DNA from: Enhygromyxa salina
Lineage (GTDB): Bacteria > Myxococcota_A > Polyangia > Nannocystales > Nannocystaceae
Assembly: GCF_002994635.1 (NCBI RefSeq)
Contig: NZ_PVNL01000147.1
Coordinates: 62,001-126,000, forward strand
DNA: 64,000 nucleotides
Reading direction: 5' to 3'
Positions 1 to 16,900 of the stretch are shown piece by piece; the first letter of the stretch is position 1, and each line of letters starts with the position of its first letter. Both the position numbers and the translations under genes were made by a program. The notes beneath the pieces were generated by a model. That model did not search any database. It was not told the DNA's origin and saw only the letters and a program-made list of their open reading frames with translations.

Positions 1-657
1 CTGGCCTGCAACAGCCCCAACAACTGTAATTATAATGTCAGCGGCTGCTACGAATGTGGCGACGGGAACATCGACCCCGGCGAGCAGTGCGACACCAACA
101 ACCTCGGCGGGGAGACCTGCATCTCGCAGGGCTTCCCCGGTGGCGGGCAGCTCGGCTGCACCAACAGCTGCGGGCTCGACACCAGCGGCTGCGTTCAGGT
201 CAGCAACCCGTTCACGCTGTGCACCAGCCCCAACCTGGGGATCCTCAGCAATGCCACGGTGATGTCCATGATCAACGTGCCTGACAATGGGACGATCACC
301 GACGTCAACCTGTACACCGACATCCTGCACACCTGGGTCGGCGACGTTCACTTCACGCTGAACCACGGCGGCAGCACCCCGATGATGCTGGATCGGCCCG
401 GGGTGCCGGGCAGCACCTACGGCTGCGCCAACGACAACATCGACGCGACCTTCGATGACGAGGGGGCGGGCAACGCCGAGGTCGCCTGCGCCGTGAACCC
501 GGCGATCTTCAGCCCGCCCAGCTATGATCCAGTCAACCCGCTGACCGTGTTCGACGGCCAGAACATGGCCGGGCCGTGGACGCTGGCGATCACCGACAAC
601 GTCGCGGGCGACGACGGCACGCTGCTGCAGTGGTGCGTGACGATCGCGTGGCAGTAG
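1..657 (+). CDS. Secreted Cys-rich protein with C-terminal P-domain (5' partial)
   Basis: The frame is open from base 1, so the N-terminus lies outside the window; 218 residues are visible. Residues 1-65 hold a Cys-rich repeat of the type CGDGNIDPGEQCD followed by NNLGGETC and a spaced LGC...C...SGC, the same module found three times in the protein at 36774-37601. Residues about 70-218 resemble the P/Homo B domain of proprotein convertases: a jelly-roll with the HTWVGDVHFTL and GPWTLAITDN segments and a terminal LLQWCVTIAW strand. In bacteria this domain usually sits C-terminal on secreted proteases or adhesins. The catalytic part, if any, is upstream and unseen. Export and surface location are inferred from the Cys-rich modules. 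Confidence 0.85.
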   Translation: MACNSPNNCNYNVSGCYECGDGNIDPGEQCDTNNLGGETCISQGFPGGGQLGCTNSCGLDTSGCVQVSNPFTLCTSPNLGILSNATVMSMINVPDNGTITDVNLYTDILHTWVGDVHFTLNHGGSTPMMLDRPGVPGSTYGCANDNIDATFDDEGAGNAEVACAVNPAIFSPPSYDPVNPLTVFDGQNMAGPWTLAITDNVAGDDGTLLQWCVTIAWQ

Positions 658-671
658 TTTAGGGTCCGGTC

Positions 672-1439
672 GTGTCCAGCACCCTCGCCCGCGTCCGCGA
701 TCGCTTCGAGGCGACGCCCCGCTCCCTCGACGACGAGCAGCTGAGCCGGATCGCCCGGGGAGATCGCGGGTGCCTCGGTGACCTGGTGTCGGGCGTCGGC
801 GCGGTCTCGCTGGTCGTCGCGGTGATCCTCGGCGCGATGGAGACGATCTCGTTCACGTGGACCTACGTGGGCGTGGGGCTGTGGATCGCCGGCTTCGTGT
901 GGGGCACCGTCAGCCAGTCTCGCTCGGGCGCGCGCCGCAAGCAGGCGCTCGAGTCGGGTCCGCTGGTCGTCGCCGTGGTCCTGCGCAGTGAGGCGTGGCT
1001 GCAGCGGCCGGGTAAGCGGGTCGGGCGGGCGGTCGTGGTGTTCACGACGGCGCAACCGCACCGGTTCGATCGAGACTGGGTCGAGCGGGCGGCGCTGGCT
1101 GTCCAGGACACCCTGGAGGCCAAGGCTGGCGGCTCGACCTGGGTGCCGCTGCGCGCGTTGCTCGTCGATCAGGACTCGTTTGGGATGCACCGGGTTCCGC
1201 CAGAGCTGCTGCCCGAGGCCGATCCAGACGCCGAGCCCGCGCCCGTGTACATCGCAGCCATGCACGTGGATCCCGAGCGGCTCGACAGCGCCTATCTCGG
1301 CGGCGATGACGATCGTGAGGCGGGAGAGCTCGACGTCGACATCGACGCGCCCAGGCGCGCCCCGCATGTGCTCGTGATCGTCGACCCCGAGCATTCGTTC
1401 ATCGAGCATGTTCCGCAGGTGCCGCAAGCGGCCGAATAG
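672..1439 (+). CDS. Hypothetical protein with two membrane helices
   Basis: A 255-residue protein with a GTG start 14 bases after the preceding stop. I do not recognise the family. Residues about 35-90 contain two adjacent hydrophobic helices (LVSGVGAVSLVVAVILGAM and VGVGLWIAGFVWGTV), followed by a basic segment and a soluble C-terminal half with the ordered stretch GPLVVAVVLRSEAWL and a regular alternation suggesting an alpha/beta fold. The C-terminus is acidic (DVDIDAP, then IVDPEH). It probably sits in the inner membrane with a cytoplasmic domain. Codon use matches the neighbours, with strong G/C at third positions, so it is likely a real gene of unknown role. Confidence 0.75.
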   Translation: MSSTLARVRDRFEATPRSLDDEQLSRIARGDRGCLGDLVSGVGAVSLVVAVILGAMETISFTWTYVGVGLWIAGFVWGTVSQSRSGARRKQALESGPLVVAVVLRSEAWLQRPGKRVGRAVVVFTTAQPHRFDRDWVERAALAVQDTLEAKAGGSTWVPLRALLVDQDSFGMHRVPPELLPEADPDAEPAPVYIAAMHVDPERLDSAYLGGDDDREAGELDVDIDAPRRAPHVLVIVDPEHSFIEHVPQVPQAAE

Positions 1440-1492
1440 CGCGGAAAAATCTACCCGTTGAGGCGGCGCGTTCCGCTGATATCTTGATCTCG

Positions 1493-2098
1493 ATGGGACG
1501 CCCGCTCGCACGAGCTCAGGCCCGGGCTCGGCAGCCGCTGCGCTTCGAGCTGCCGCTCGCCCCCGAGCGCGTGATCGCCGAGCTGCTCGCCGACCCCCGC
1601 GTGGCCGAGGCCCGGCTATCGACCCTCGGCGCCGTGCGGGGTGCGAGCACGCGCTTCGTGCTCGAGCGAGCTGAGCAGGGCTTCGTGCTCGCCGGTCGTG
1701 CGTCGGAGCCGGGGGTCTGGGAGCCGGGCGCCTACGCGGTGCTCGATGGTCGGATCACCCACCGCAAGGGCGGCGGCAGCGAGCTGACGCTGCGCTTTCG
1801 GCTGCACCCGCTCACGCGCGCCGCGTACCTGAGCGTGGCCAGCATCGCGCTGTTGATCATTCCCCTGCAGTTTTGGACCACGGGGCTGTTGCTGGGAACC
1901 GCGATGATGTTCCCGATCGTGCTCGCGGCGATGGTCGTCGGGCTCGACAGCGGCCGGCTTGGGGACCAGCGCGCGAGCTTGCAACGGCTGGTCGAAGAGG
2001 TGTTCGCTCCGCTCGCGCTCGCGCGCGAACCCGGCGAGCGCTGTCCATTTAGGCGCGACGCCGAATGTCGCCCCAATGTCTTGATTTCGCGGTCTTGA
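1493..2098 (+). CDS. Hypothetical protein with two membrane helices
   Basis: A 201-residue protein; the ATG at 1493 is preferred over an in-frame TTG at 1484. No family recognised. The N-terminal 110 residues look like a soluble beta-rich domain (LRFELPLAPERVIAELL, GSELTLRFRLHPLT). Two hydrophobic helices follow at about 110-155 (YLSVASIALLIIPLQFW, then TGLLLGTAMMFPIVLAAM), then a short amphipathic tail. The arrangement is mirrored by the preceding gene, so the two may belong to one membrane-associated unit. It converges with the glutathione transferase gene on the other strand with a gap of 6 bases. Confidence 0.7.
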   Translation: MGRPLARAQARARQPLRFELPLAPERVIAELLADPRVAEARLSTLGAVRGASTRFVLERAEQGFVLAGRASEPGVWEPGAYAVLDGRITHRKGGGSELTLRFRLHPLTRAAYLSVASIALLIIPLQFWTTGLLLGTAMMFPIVLAAMVVGLDSGRLGDQRASLQRLVEEVFAPLALAREPGERCPFRRDAECRPNVLISRS

Positions 2099-2104
2099 CG
2101 ACAT

Positions 2105-2902
2105 TCACCCGGTCGTCGCGGGCTCGAGATCGAGCTCCGGGTAGCGACGAAAGATGCCGCTCTCGTTGAACGGCAGGCAGCGAGTCGACGCGCGGTAGGC
2201 CGCGATGTTGGGCAGCGCGTCGACGTGATCGCGCAGCGCCAGCAGCCCCGGGGTGGTCGCGGTCACGCTGGCGAACGCCCGCGGAAACGCATAGTCCAGC
2301 CCGCGCAGCAGCTGGTTCATGGACAGGTCGACGTAGCTGAGCGCGTCACCGATCAGGCAGCGCCCGCCGCCGCCCGCGTTGGCCTGCAGCACCGCCTCGA
2401 AGTAGCGCAGGAACTTGCCAATGCGCTGATCGACGAACCCCCGAGCGTAGCGCAGCGCCTCTGGCTTCTGATCCTCGTAGTACGCCCCCTTGGCGACGGG
2501 GTGGTGCGTGTCGTGGGCCTCGGCGACCAGGTCGGTGATCGTGAGCTGCAGCTGCATGGCCTCGGCGCGCCCGGCCGGCTCGACCGGCGCGAGGCCGTGG
2601 CGCTCGCCCAAATACGCGCAGATGTTGGGCATCTGTGCGAGTCGGACCTCACCATGGACCAGCACGGGTGGCGCGAGCACGCGCAGCCCAGGCCCCGCGA
2701 CGCGCAGCTGCTCGACCACCGCCGACGGGCCACCCCCGTCTTGTTTGGAGCGGCGGGCGACGTCGTCATAGGCCACCCCCGCCTGCTCGAGCACGAGCCG
2801 AACAAACTCACCGCGCCCGGGCAAGAACGGCCAGTAGTAGAGCTGATAGGGCTGCGCGAGCGAGTCAGAGGCCTGGTCCGAGCTGAGAGGTGCTGACGTC
2901 AT
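2105..2902 (-). CDS. Glutathione S-transferase family protein
   Basis: A 265-residue cytosolic protein with the two-domain GST layout. Residues about 18-105 form a thioredoxin-like domain (YQLYYWPFLPGRGEFVRLVL, a cis-Pro in LAPPVLVHG, then QMPNICAYLGERHGL). Residues 110-250 form the helical domain, with LIGDALSYVDLSMNQLL as the conserved N-capping region. The pattern resembles sigma/mu-like GSTs that begin with a catalytic Tyr in the YYWP region. It conjugates or binds glutathione or a related thiol; the substrate is unknown. It lies 15 bases downstream of the hybrid kinase gene on the same strand, so it is probably the last gene of that transcription unit. Confidence 0.88.
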   Translation of the reverse strand: MTSAPLSSDQASDSLAQPYQLYYWPFLPGRGEFVRLVLEQAGVAYDDVARRSKQDGGGPSAVVEQLRVAGPGLRVLAPPVLVHGEVRLAQMPNICAYLGERHGLAPVEPAGRAEAMQLQLTITDLVAEAHDTHHPVAKGAYYEDQKPEALRYARGFVDQRIGKFLRYFEAVLQANAGGGGRCLIGDALSYVDLSMNQLLRGLDYAFPRAFASVTATTPGLLALRDHVDALPNIAAYRASTRCLPFNESGIFRRYPELDLEPATTG

Positions 2903-2917
2903 CGCGTTGATACTCCA

Positions 2918-8653
<5,736 letters not shown>

Positions 8654-8684
8654 AGGCGCGTAGATTGTACTCTCTGGATCGGGC

Positions 8685-10427
8685 CTAGAAATCGCCGACC
8701 AGCTGGAACACGAAGCGATCGTTGTAGAGCTGGTTGGCGCGGCCACCGTCCTCGCGGATCAAGGTGTAGTCTGCCTTGATCGTGAAGCGCGGGACGACCA
8801 GCCAGCGCAGGCCGAAGCTGTGGCCGAGCTGGGTCTCGTCATAAACGTACGCGTCCGCGTGATTGGACACCAGTGGCACGCCCGCGACCCGCCCTGGAAC
8901 GGCCGAGTCTGGGTCGGCCCAGTCGATGCGATACTGCAGCATCAAGCCTGGCAGGTTGCTCCGCTTGCGGCGATACAGCGGCTGGGCGATCTGAGCGTAA
9001 CCGCCCATTACCCAGCGATCTGCGAGGGTTTGTGGCTGCCCCTCGCGCGGCTCGGGGGCCGCGTCGGATCCAACGATGAACTCGCCGCGCAGCATCGGTA
9101 GGGGGTAGGCACTCGAGACCATGCGGTCCAAGTCGAGCGCCAGGTGAGCGCCAGCGCGCCAGCTCGCGGCCTGGGGCACGTCGATCGTGGTCCGGCCCGC
9201 GGCGCGCTCGTCGAAGTCGAGCAGGCGCGGGTGCCTGCCCCACGCGAGCGAGCCGCCGAGCTGGAGATCGGCCAGCGGGAACACGCTCAGCCGCGCGATC
9301 AGTGACTTGTTCTGATTGTTGTCGGGTCCGACGCCCAGGAACCCGAGATCGGCTCGGGGATCGGCGCCACCACCACCGGCCCCGACTCCGTCGGGCAGCT
9401 CCTCAGGGCGCCGGACTCGCTCACACGGGGCGACCAGCCCGGTGGGGTTGTAGAGCGAGTCGGTCCAGCGGGTCTGGGTGCACGGATCACCGTTGACCAG
9501 GCCGATGTCGATCTCGAGCGGGCGGATCGGTCGGTGTTCGCGAAAGCTCGGGCGAAATTTCAGGACGGCTCCGATGTCGCTCCACGTGCCAGGGTACACC
9601 CGGCCGTTGGTCATCGAGCGGGCCCGCGTCGTGAACCAGTTGACGGGGGCGGCGTGCTCCTCGTCCTCGATCCCGAACGGCACGATGAACACGCCCGCGG
9701 TGACCTTGAACCCCTCACGAAACCACCGAGGCGCTCGCTCTGCCCAGAAGAACGGGTTGATCTCGAGCGCCGCGGACTCGACGAGCAGCTGCCGGTTGGC
9801 CGGCGCGAGGATGTCTTCGGTGCCCGAGGTGACACGCGGGATCGCCAGGTACTCGAGCGAGATCCGAGCGTAGATCGCGTCGGCCCAGATCGCCGCGCCC
9901 ACGTAGAGCGTCGCCGTGCCTGCGCCAAAGAACGGCAGCGGCGCGACCCGCTCGAAGTTGCCCGCGTCGGTCAGCTGGCGAAGGTTGGTGCGCTCGGTCG
10001 TGATGAACGACGCGCCGACGAACCCGCGCAGCTGAACGATGCCGCCGCCGCCGGGCCCGGTCTCGCCGAGCTTGCCTGGATCGAAGAAGCTGCCGCCCTC
10101 GCTGCCCGCCGGCTCGCGCGCAGGGTCGAACACGATCACCGGACGCTTGCCCGCGGGCCCGGGATCGCTGGCTGACGCGTCCGCTTCCACGCCCGGCGCC
10201 GAGTCGGGATCGCGCGACGGCAATTGCTCGATCTCCGGCATCGGGGGCGCGCTGGACTGACCTGATTCGACCTCGCTCGCGAAGAAGCCGGGATCTTCAC
10301 TCGCCGCGTCCTCGACATCGGGCAGCGTGGTCGGCTCGGCGGGGGCCGGGCTGGACGAGGGGTCGGGCGCGGGCTCGGGTGGCGCCTGGATCAGCAGCGC
10401 GGTCAGCAACAGCGTGTAGATCGGCAT
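8685..10427 (-). CDS. Outer-membrane porin-like beta-barrel protein
   Basis: A 580-residue exported protein. Residues 1-18 are a signal peptide (MPIYTLLLTALLIQAPPEP). A Pro/Ser/Glu-rich linker runs to about residue 120, and from about 130 there are alternating amphipathic strands (LRGFVGASFITTE, ATLYVGAAIWADAIYARISLE, VTAGVFIVPFGIE), ending in FVFQLVGDF. A terminal Phe after alternating hydrophobics is typical of Gram-negative outer-membrane barrels. The general pattern is that of phosphate/oligomer-type porins, but the substrate cannot be read. It lies 31 bases upstream of the hybrid kinase on the same strand, so the two are likely co-transcribed. It is divergent from the lipoprotein gene at 10480, with about 50 bases between starts. 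Confidence 0.8.
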   Translation of the reverse strand: MPIYTLLLTALLIQAPPEPAPDPSSSPAPAEPTTLPDVEDAASEDPGFFASEVESGQSSAPPMPEIEQLPSRDPDSAPGVEADASASDPGPAGKRPVIVFDPAREPAGSEGGSFFDPGKLGETGPGGGGIVQLRGFVGASFITTERTNLRQLTDAGNFERVAPLPFFGAGTATLYVGAAIWADAIYARISLEYLAIPRVTSGTEDILAPANRQLLVESAALEINPFFWAERAPRWFREGFKVTAGVFIVPFGIEDEEHAAPVNWFTTRARSMTNGRVYPGTWSDIGAVLKFRPSFREHRPIRPLEIDIGLVNGDPCTQTRWTDSLYNPTGLVAPCERVRRPEELPDGVGAGGGGADPRADLGFLGVGPDNNQNKSLIARLSVFPLADLQLGGSLAWGRHPRLLDFDERAAGRTTIDVPQAASWRAGAHLALDLDRMVSSAYPLPMLRGEFIVGSDAAPEPREGQPQTLADRWVMGGYAQIAQPLYRRKRSNLPGLMLQYRIDWADPDSAVPGRVAGVPLVSNHADAYVYDETQLGHSFGLRWLVVPRFTIKADYTLIREDGGRANQLYNDRFVFQLVGDF

Positions 10428-10479
10428 TCGCGGGCCGCGACTCTACCCCACGGGCGCGCGGCTGTGGTATCCGCGAGAG

Positions 10480-11046
10480 GTGAGTCGAGCCTACGTCAGC
10501 GCGGTCGCTCGTCGTGCGTGGCTGCGCGGCAGCATCGCCAGCATCGCCATCGCCAGCGCCTCGTCGCTCGGGTGTCGCTCGAAGCCCGCCGAGCAGGCCC
10601 CCGATGGCACCATGCTCACGCCGTATCTGGGGATCGGTGAGATCCTCGCGGAGGATCAGCTCGACGGCGTCGCGCAGCTCGGGGCCCAGCTCGTCATCGC
10701 CAGCGAAGGCCACGGCGACGAGCCCGGGGTCGCCGAGATGCTCGCCGCCGCCGGGCGCATTGGCGGCGCCAACATCTCGACCGCGCGCCTGGCCTTTCGC
10801 AAGCTGAGCGAGGGCATGATCGCCTGGCTCGCCGCCCACCCCGATCAGCGCGCGGGCCTGCTGCTGGTCCACTGCCCGATGGCGTTCACCAACGAGGGCG
10901 CGTACTGGGTCCAGCGCAGCGGGCAGCTGTTCAACCCCTACGAAGGTGCAATGATGCTGCGCTGCGGCGCCAAGCTGGCCTGGAGCGATCACCGTCGGGG
11001 CGCCCCCCCGGCCGGCGACGTCACGCTGGAGGGCATGGACGAGTGA
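10480..11046 (+). CDS. Lipoprotein with DUF3347-like domain
   Basis: A 188-residue protein with a GTG start preceded by a purine-rich gagag. A twin-Arg/hydrophobic leader (ARRAWLRGSIASIAIASASS) ends in the lipobox SSLGC with Cys32, so it is probably lipidated. The C-terminal block LVHCPMAFTNEGAYWVQ followed by NPYEGAMMLRCG matches the signature region of DUF3347, known from the C-termini of copper-efflux membrane-fusion proteins, where a CPMA...YW...NPY.G..M..CG pattern recurs. The two Cys and Met residues suggest metal binding; that is inference. Its stop overlaps the start of the next gene (GTGA), so the two are translationally coupled. Confidence 0.75.
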   Translation: MSRAYVSAVARRAWLRGSIASIAIASASSLGCRSKPAEQAPDGTMLTPYLGIGEILAEDQLDGVAQLGAQLVIASEGHGDEPGVAEMLAAAGRIGGANISTARLAFRKLSEGMIAWLAAHPDQRAGLLLVHCPMAFTNEGAYWVQRSGQLFNPYEGAMMLRCGAKLAWSDHRRGAPPAGDVTLEGMDE

Positions 11047-12205
11047 CCGCGATGGTTCGATTGCGTGCGCTCGGCTTCGGGCTCGTCGTCATGCTTCCAG
11101 CTGTCGCCCACGCGGGCAACGGCGCGCACCCACGCACGCCGGTCGACTGGTCCAACGCGCCGTGCATGACGATCGTCGATCGCAGCCAGGACCCCATCCA
11201 CGCGCTCAGCTACGCCATCCCGCTCGAGGACGTCGACGTCACCCCCGACGAGGTCGTCGACAGCCGCACGCATCAGTTCTTTGGGTTTTGTCGAGATCGC
11301 CACCTCGAGGACATCCTCCCGGGCTGGATCACCGAGGCCGAGGTCATCGCCGCCGGGGCCAAGGGGCTGGGCGATCCAGGCGTCGTCGATCTCGAACTCG
11401 AGGTGCTGGAGAACGCGCCGGACTGGGCGGACTGCTGGGTGCGGATCACCGACGACGACGAGCGCCGACCGATCACCTTCGCCGCCGCCGCGCAGCCGGT
11501 GTTGTGGGACACGAGCATGCTGGCGCCGGGGACCTGGTCGGTCGAAGGCTACACTTATGAGCCGTGGTTCAACCTGTGGAGCCCGCACCCGGGGGTGTTC
11601 AAGATCGTCGACGATCCCGATCCGGCCGCGAGCCCGCCCGCGGCGGCCTTGACCTTTTTTGAGCAGACCGTGTCGATCAACGAGCAAGCCAGCATCACTG
11701 GTTGCGTTGACGCGATGGCCGGCTCGACCATGAGTTTCTCGTGGTCCAATGGTAATATTAATGGTGAGCCTAATTGGGAGGTGTTCAGCGCGGACATTCC
11801 GGCCGAGCGCGGCAGCTTTGATCTGCCGTTCGCGCCGCCGCTCGCGGCTGCTTCAAATTCTGTGATGATTCGGCTGGAGATCGTCGATCCGATCGGGCGG
11901 GAGTGGACGGCGTATAGTCGTCACTATATTGCGGTGGTCGACGATGTTGGCGAGACCGGGTGTGACGATGGTGGCGGCTTTGTCGGCAACCCCTGCGACG
12001 ACGGCGGGTCTGACACTGGGACTGGGACCGAGGGTGGGTCGGAGAGTGGGGATCCGGGCGCGGACTCGGCGAGCTCGACGGGGCCCGGGGCGAGCGACGC
12101 GGGCGACGGCGGGGGGGGCTGCAGCTGCTCGAGTCGCGGGGCACCTGGGTTTGGGCTCGCGTTCTGGAGCGTGCTTGGGCTGGTGTTGGTCGGTCGCGCT
12201 CGGCG

Positions 12206-13491
<1,286 letters not shown>

Positions 13492-13495
<4 letters not shown>

Positions 13496-13944
13496 TGTCC
13501 ACCTTCAATCGCTAGTTCGAGTTCGAGATAGCGGCTGCATCCTTCGTCACTATCAAAATAGTCCGAGCGCGCCGCTGACAAAATCATCATTGCATCCTCT
13601 CGCCGCGCCCGGCGTGCGCCGTCGGCGGCCGTCGCGTCGATCTCGGCGAGCATGGCGACGGCTTTCGCGTCGGTCTGCGCGGCCCGCTCGTGGGGCGCGA
13701 GGTCGTCCCACGAGCCGCTGTCTTTGCCCTCGTAACCCCCTGACGCGGGATCCACCGGGCGCGCCGGGACCCGCCCGAGGTTGACGGTGACACCTGAGGC
13801 TCGAGTGCGCGTGAAGCTATCCGCGCCCTGTGCATCACCCACGCGCTCTCCTGCCGAAGGTCCGACCTTCAGCGCCACGCACACACCGAGCACCGCGAGG
13901 ATCATGACGCCGAGCGATCGGCGTTGACTGGTTGGGCGCTTCAT
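13492..13944 (-). CDS. Hypothetical exported small protein
   Basis: A 150-residue protein. The N-terminus (KRPTSQRRSLGVMILAVLGVCVALKVG) is a membrane anchor or uncleaved signal helix. The rest is soluble, charged and helical (PHERAAQTDAKAVAMLAEID, ARRAREDAMMILSAARSDYF), with the C-terminal segment DSDEGCSRYLELELAIEGGQ. No family recognised. Start and stop both overlap neighbours by the ATGA arrangement, placing it between the CLCA-like protein and the stalked lipoprotein in one translationally coupled operon. A shared envelope process with those two is inferred from context only. Confidence 0.75.
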
Positions 13945-16900
13945 TCGTTGAGCTCCCGGCAGGTCCAGACGTTATTTAGCGGACTGAGCCCAGTGCCGCC
14001 ACCATAGATGTAATTGAATCCCTTGTTGCCAGCACCGCACGGGTCTCCTGGGGACATGATCGTGAGGTCGTCAAATCCGTCATCGTTGCGGTCCTCGACC
14101 CACAGCCGAGTCGCAAACCTCTCGCTGGCGTCGATCGTGCCCTGGAGGTTGCTGCGGACAACCGTCCAATCACCACTGTCGAGCCCTGCTTGACCACCGT
14201 AGATCGCGTAGGCGTTGCCAGCATCCGTGACCGCCTCCCAGTCTTCGAACGGCGCACCAATCACGAGGTCGTCGCACGCGTCATTGTCGAAGTCCCCGAT
14301 GACCAGCGTGTCTCCAAACCGGGCCCCGGCCTCACAGGTCCCGCTGGCACCAGAGTCACCCTGCAACCAAACGTCATTCACCGCCGACACGCCGCCGCTG
14401 GACCCGTACAAAACATGTACTGCGCCCGCCTCGACGCGGCTCCCAATCGCTTCATCTGGCGCGCCGATCACCAGATCCGCGTACCCATCACAGTTGAAGT
14501 CACCCACCGCGAGCCGTGCACCAAAGCGGTCGTTGATCTCGGAGTCGCCCTTGATGTCGGTGCTGTCGCTGGTCCAGAGTTGATCGGCGACGGCGGTGAG
14601 CCCATTCGGCGAGCCATAGATCACGTGCACGGCCCCCGAGTCGGTGGTGGTGGCGGTATCGTGGCCGGGGACACCGACTGCGACGTCGTCATAGCCGTCA
14701 CCGTCGAAGTCCCCGACGACGACCGCCGCGCCGAACTGATCATGAGATTTGAGGCTTCCAATGATCCCGACGGTGTCCTCTGTCCACTCCTCGACCGCAG
14801 CTTGTCCGGTGTACTTGACCTGGATCCGGCCACCTTCCAAAAAATGACTCGGCTCTCCCCACACGAGATCCTTCAGCCCATCTCCGTTGAGGTCCCCCAC
14901 GCCGTACCGTCGATAGGCGGTCGGATCGTCGGGGTCGTAGTCCGCGCCGTCGATCTCGCCGTCGTCATCCGAGTCACGGTCGTGCTTGTCGATCTGGCCG
15001 TCGCCGTCCGTGTCCTCGAACGGCCCGTCGAGTCGATCGGGCAAGTCATCGCCGTCGGAGTCCGAGTCGCAGATATCGGGCCATCCGTCGCCATCGCCAT
15101 CAGCGACCTCGCTCTCGTCCGCGTTCAGGATCCCATCGTCGTCACAGTCGTGGTCACGCGGCTGCGTTGGCATCAGCCCGTCCTCGAACATGAAGTGCGT
15201 CCACACGATCCGGTCAAACCCCGCCGGGACGAACTCGAGCGTGTGGTCATTGGGATCATTGCCGTCACCAAGCGCATACGTGGCCGTACGCGCCACATCG
15301 CAGGTCACCGTGACCCTGTACCCGCCGTCCATGTTGTAGTCATCGAAGCTCCCGTACCCCAGGCCGTCTTCACCGTTGACCATGGGGACGGCGATGACGC
15401 TCCCGTCAGGCCGCCGCACCGACGCGGTGAAGGTCACCCCATCGCCGATCAAGCCATCCCAGGCGGCCTCGGCGATGATCTCGATGGCGTCACTCTGCGA
15501 CGTGATCTTGTCGAGCGACGTCGACGCGAAACAGCGCGGGCCATCATGCTCGATATGAGCGAGGGCGAGCTGAGCTTCGGGCACGACCTTGGGGGTCTCC
15601 GAGACGGGCGCCGCCAGCTCGAGCGTCCAGGTGCCGGGCGCTGGCGCGGGTACGCGAAGCAAGAAATAGTAGCCGTCAGGGTCATCGGTCACGAAGCTCG
15701 CGTCAGACGGCTGAATTAGCTCGTTGTTGGGCCCCGTGAGGCTAAAGTCCAAGTCCCACGTGGGCTGACTGTCCCTGTCTGGCGTGAGCAGCAAGACCAT
15801 GCGTTTCGCCGACGGCTCGACGTTGATGTCATAGCTCACCGTCCCGGGGAGCTTGGGGTCGCCGTCCGACAGCACGCTCCGCGCGTCGAGGGACAGCTGC
15901 TCGCCCCGCATCTTGGCGCGCATCCAGAAGAACGTAGCGGGGATCTCGTCGGGCGGGATCTGAGCGAACAGTTCGCCGCCCGACTGACTGGCGAGGTCTT
16001 GCAGCGTAGAACCGTTGAAGTCGCCGATCGGGGAGATGTAGACTGGGATATCGAGAGCCTTCGACGTGTCGGAGACGTCCTTCAGCGAGATGGTGCTCGA
16101 GTTGTCCTCACCATCGGTCAACATGAACACGGCGCTGTTCGCCCCTGCCGGAAGTGTCTGAAACGCCGCATCGACCGCGTCATGAATGGCCGTCATTCCC
16201 AGCGGATCGATGCCCTTCACGGCCTCGATGATCTCCCACGGGCGGACGACCCCTGGTGTCCCGACCGGCTGCCCGGTCTCGACCGTACTGAGCGGTACCA
16301 GGATATCGTGCTGCTCAGCGAACTCCATGACGACGACGTCAATCCCCTCGTCCACGGCGGCGTCTGCGAAGCCGGCAACGCCAGCCCGCGCCCAGTCGAT
16401 TCGGCGCTGCGTCTTGCCTCCGACCTTCCACTTGTTGCCCATGGAGCCTGAACGATCGAGCAAGATCGCGATCGTGTCGTCAGCCGAGATCTTGTCTGTG
16501 TTGACCTCGATCGGATACGAGCTGCACTCCGCGCGGTTGTCAACGGTCGGGGTCGCCGACTGGGACTTGTTGTCGTGATCGACGGGACTCAGCCACGAGA
16601 GGTCGACAGGGGCGAACCATGGGTACTTGTTGGGCCACCGGTGCGCGAGGTTGTACTCCATCAACTCCCAGTCCGACCCGCCAACCTCGCTGGGTGTGCC
16701 CTGAAGGATCTCGTACTCGAGGTCACCGTCGACGAAGCCTTCCTGAGCGATCAACGCCTGGACATACCTGTACTGATCGCTGGTTTCCCAGCGCTGCGTG
16801 GAACGATTCCAGCGCTCATCCACGTCTTTGGCGGGGCAGACGCCGAGCTGCTGATAGACCGCCGTGGTCAGCGGGGCACCTGGTCCGAGCGCGCCAAAGT

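Noticed and set aside
14190..15719. 509-codon open frame antisense to the CLCA-like gene
   Set aside because: No start signal or protein character; the sense strand has coherent FG-GAP and calcium-loop repeats.
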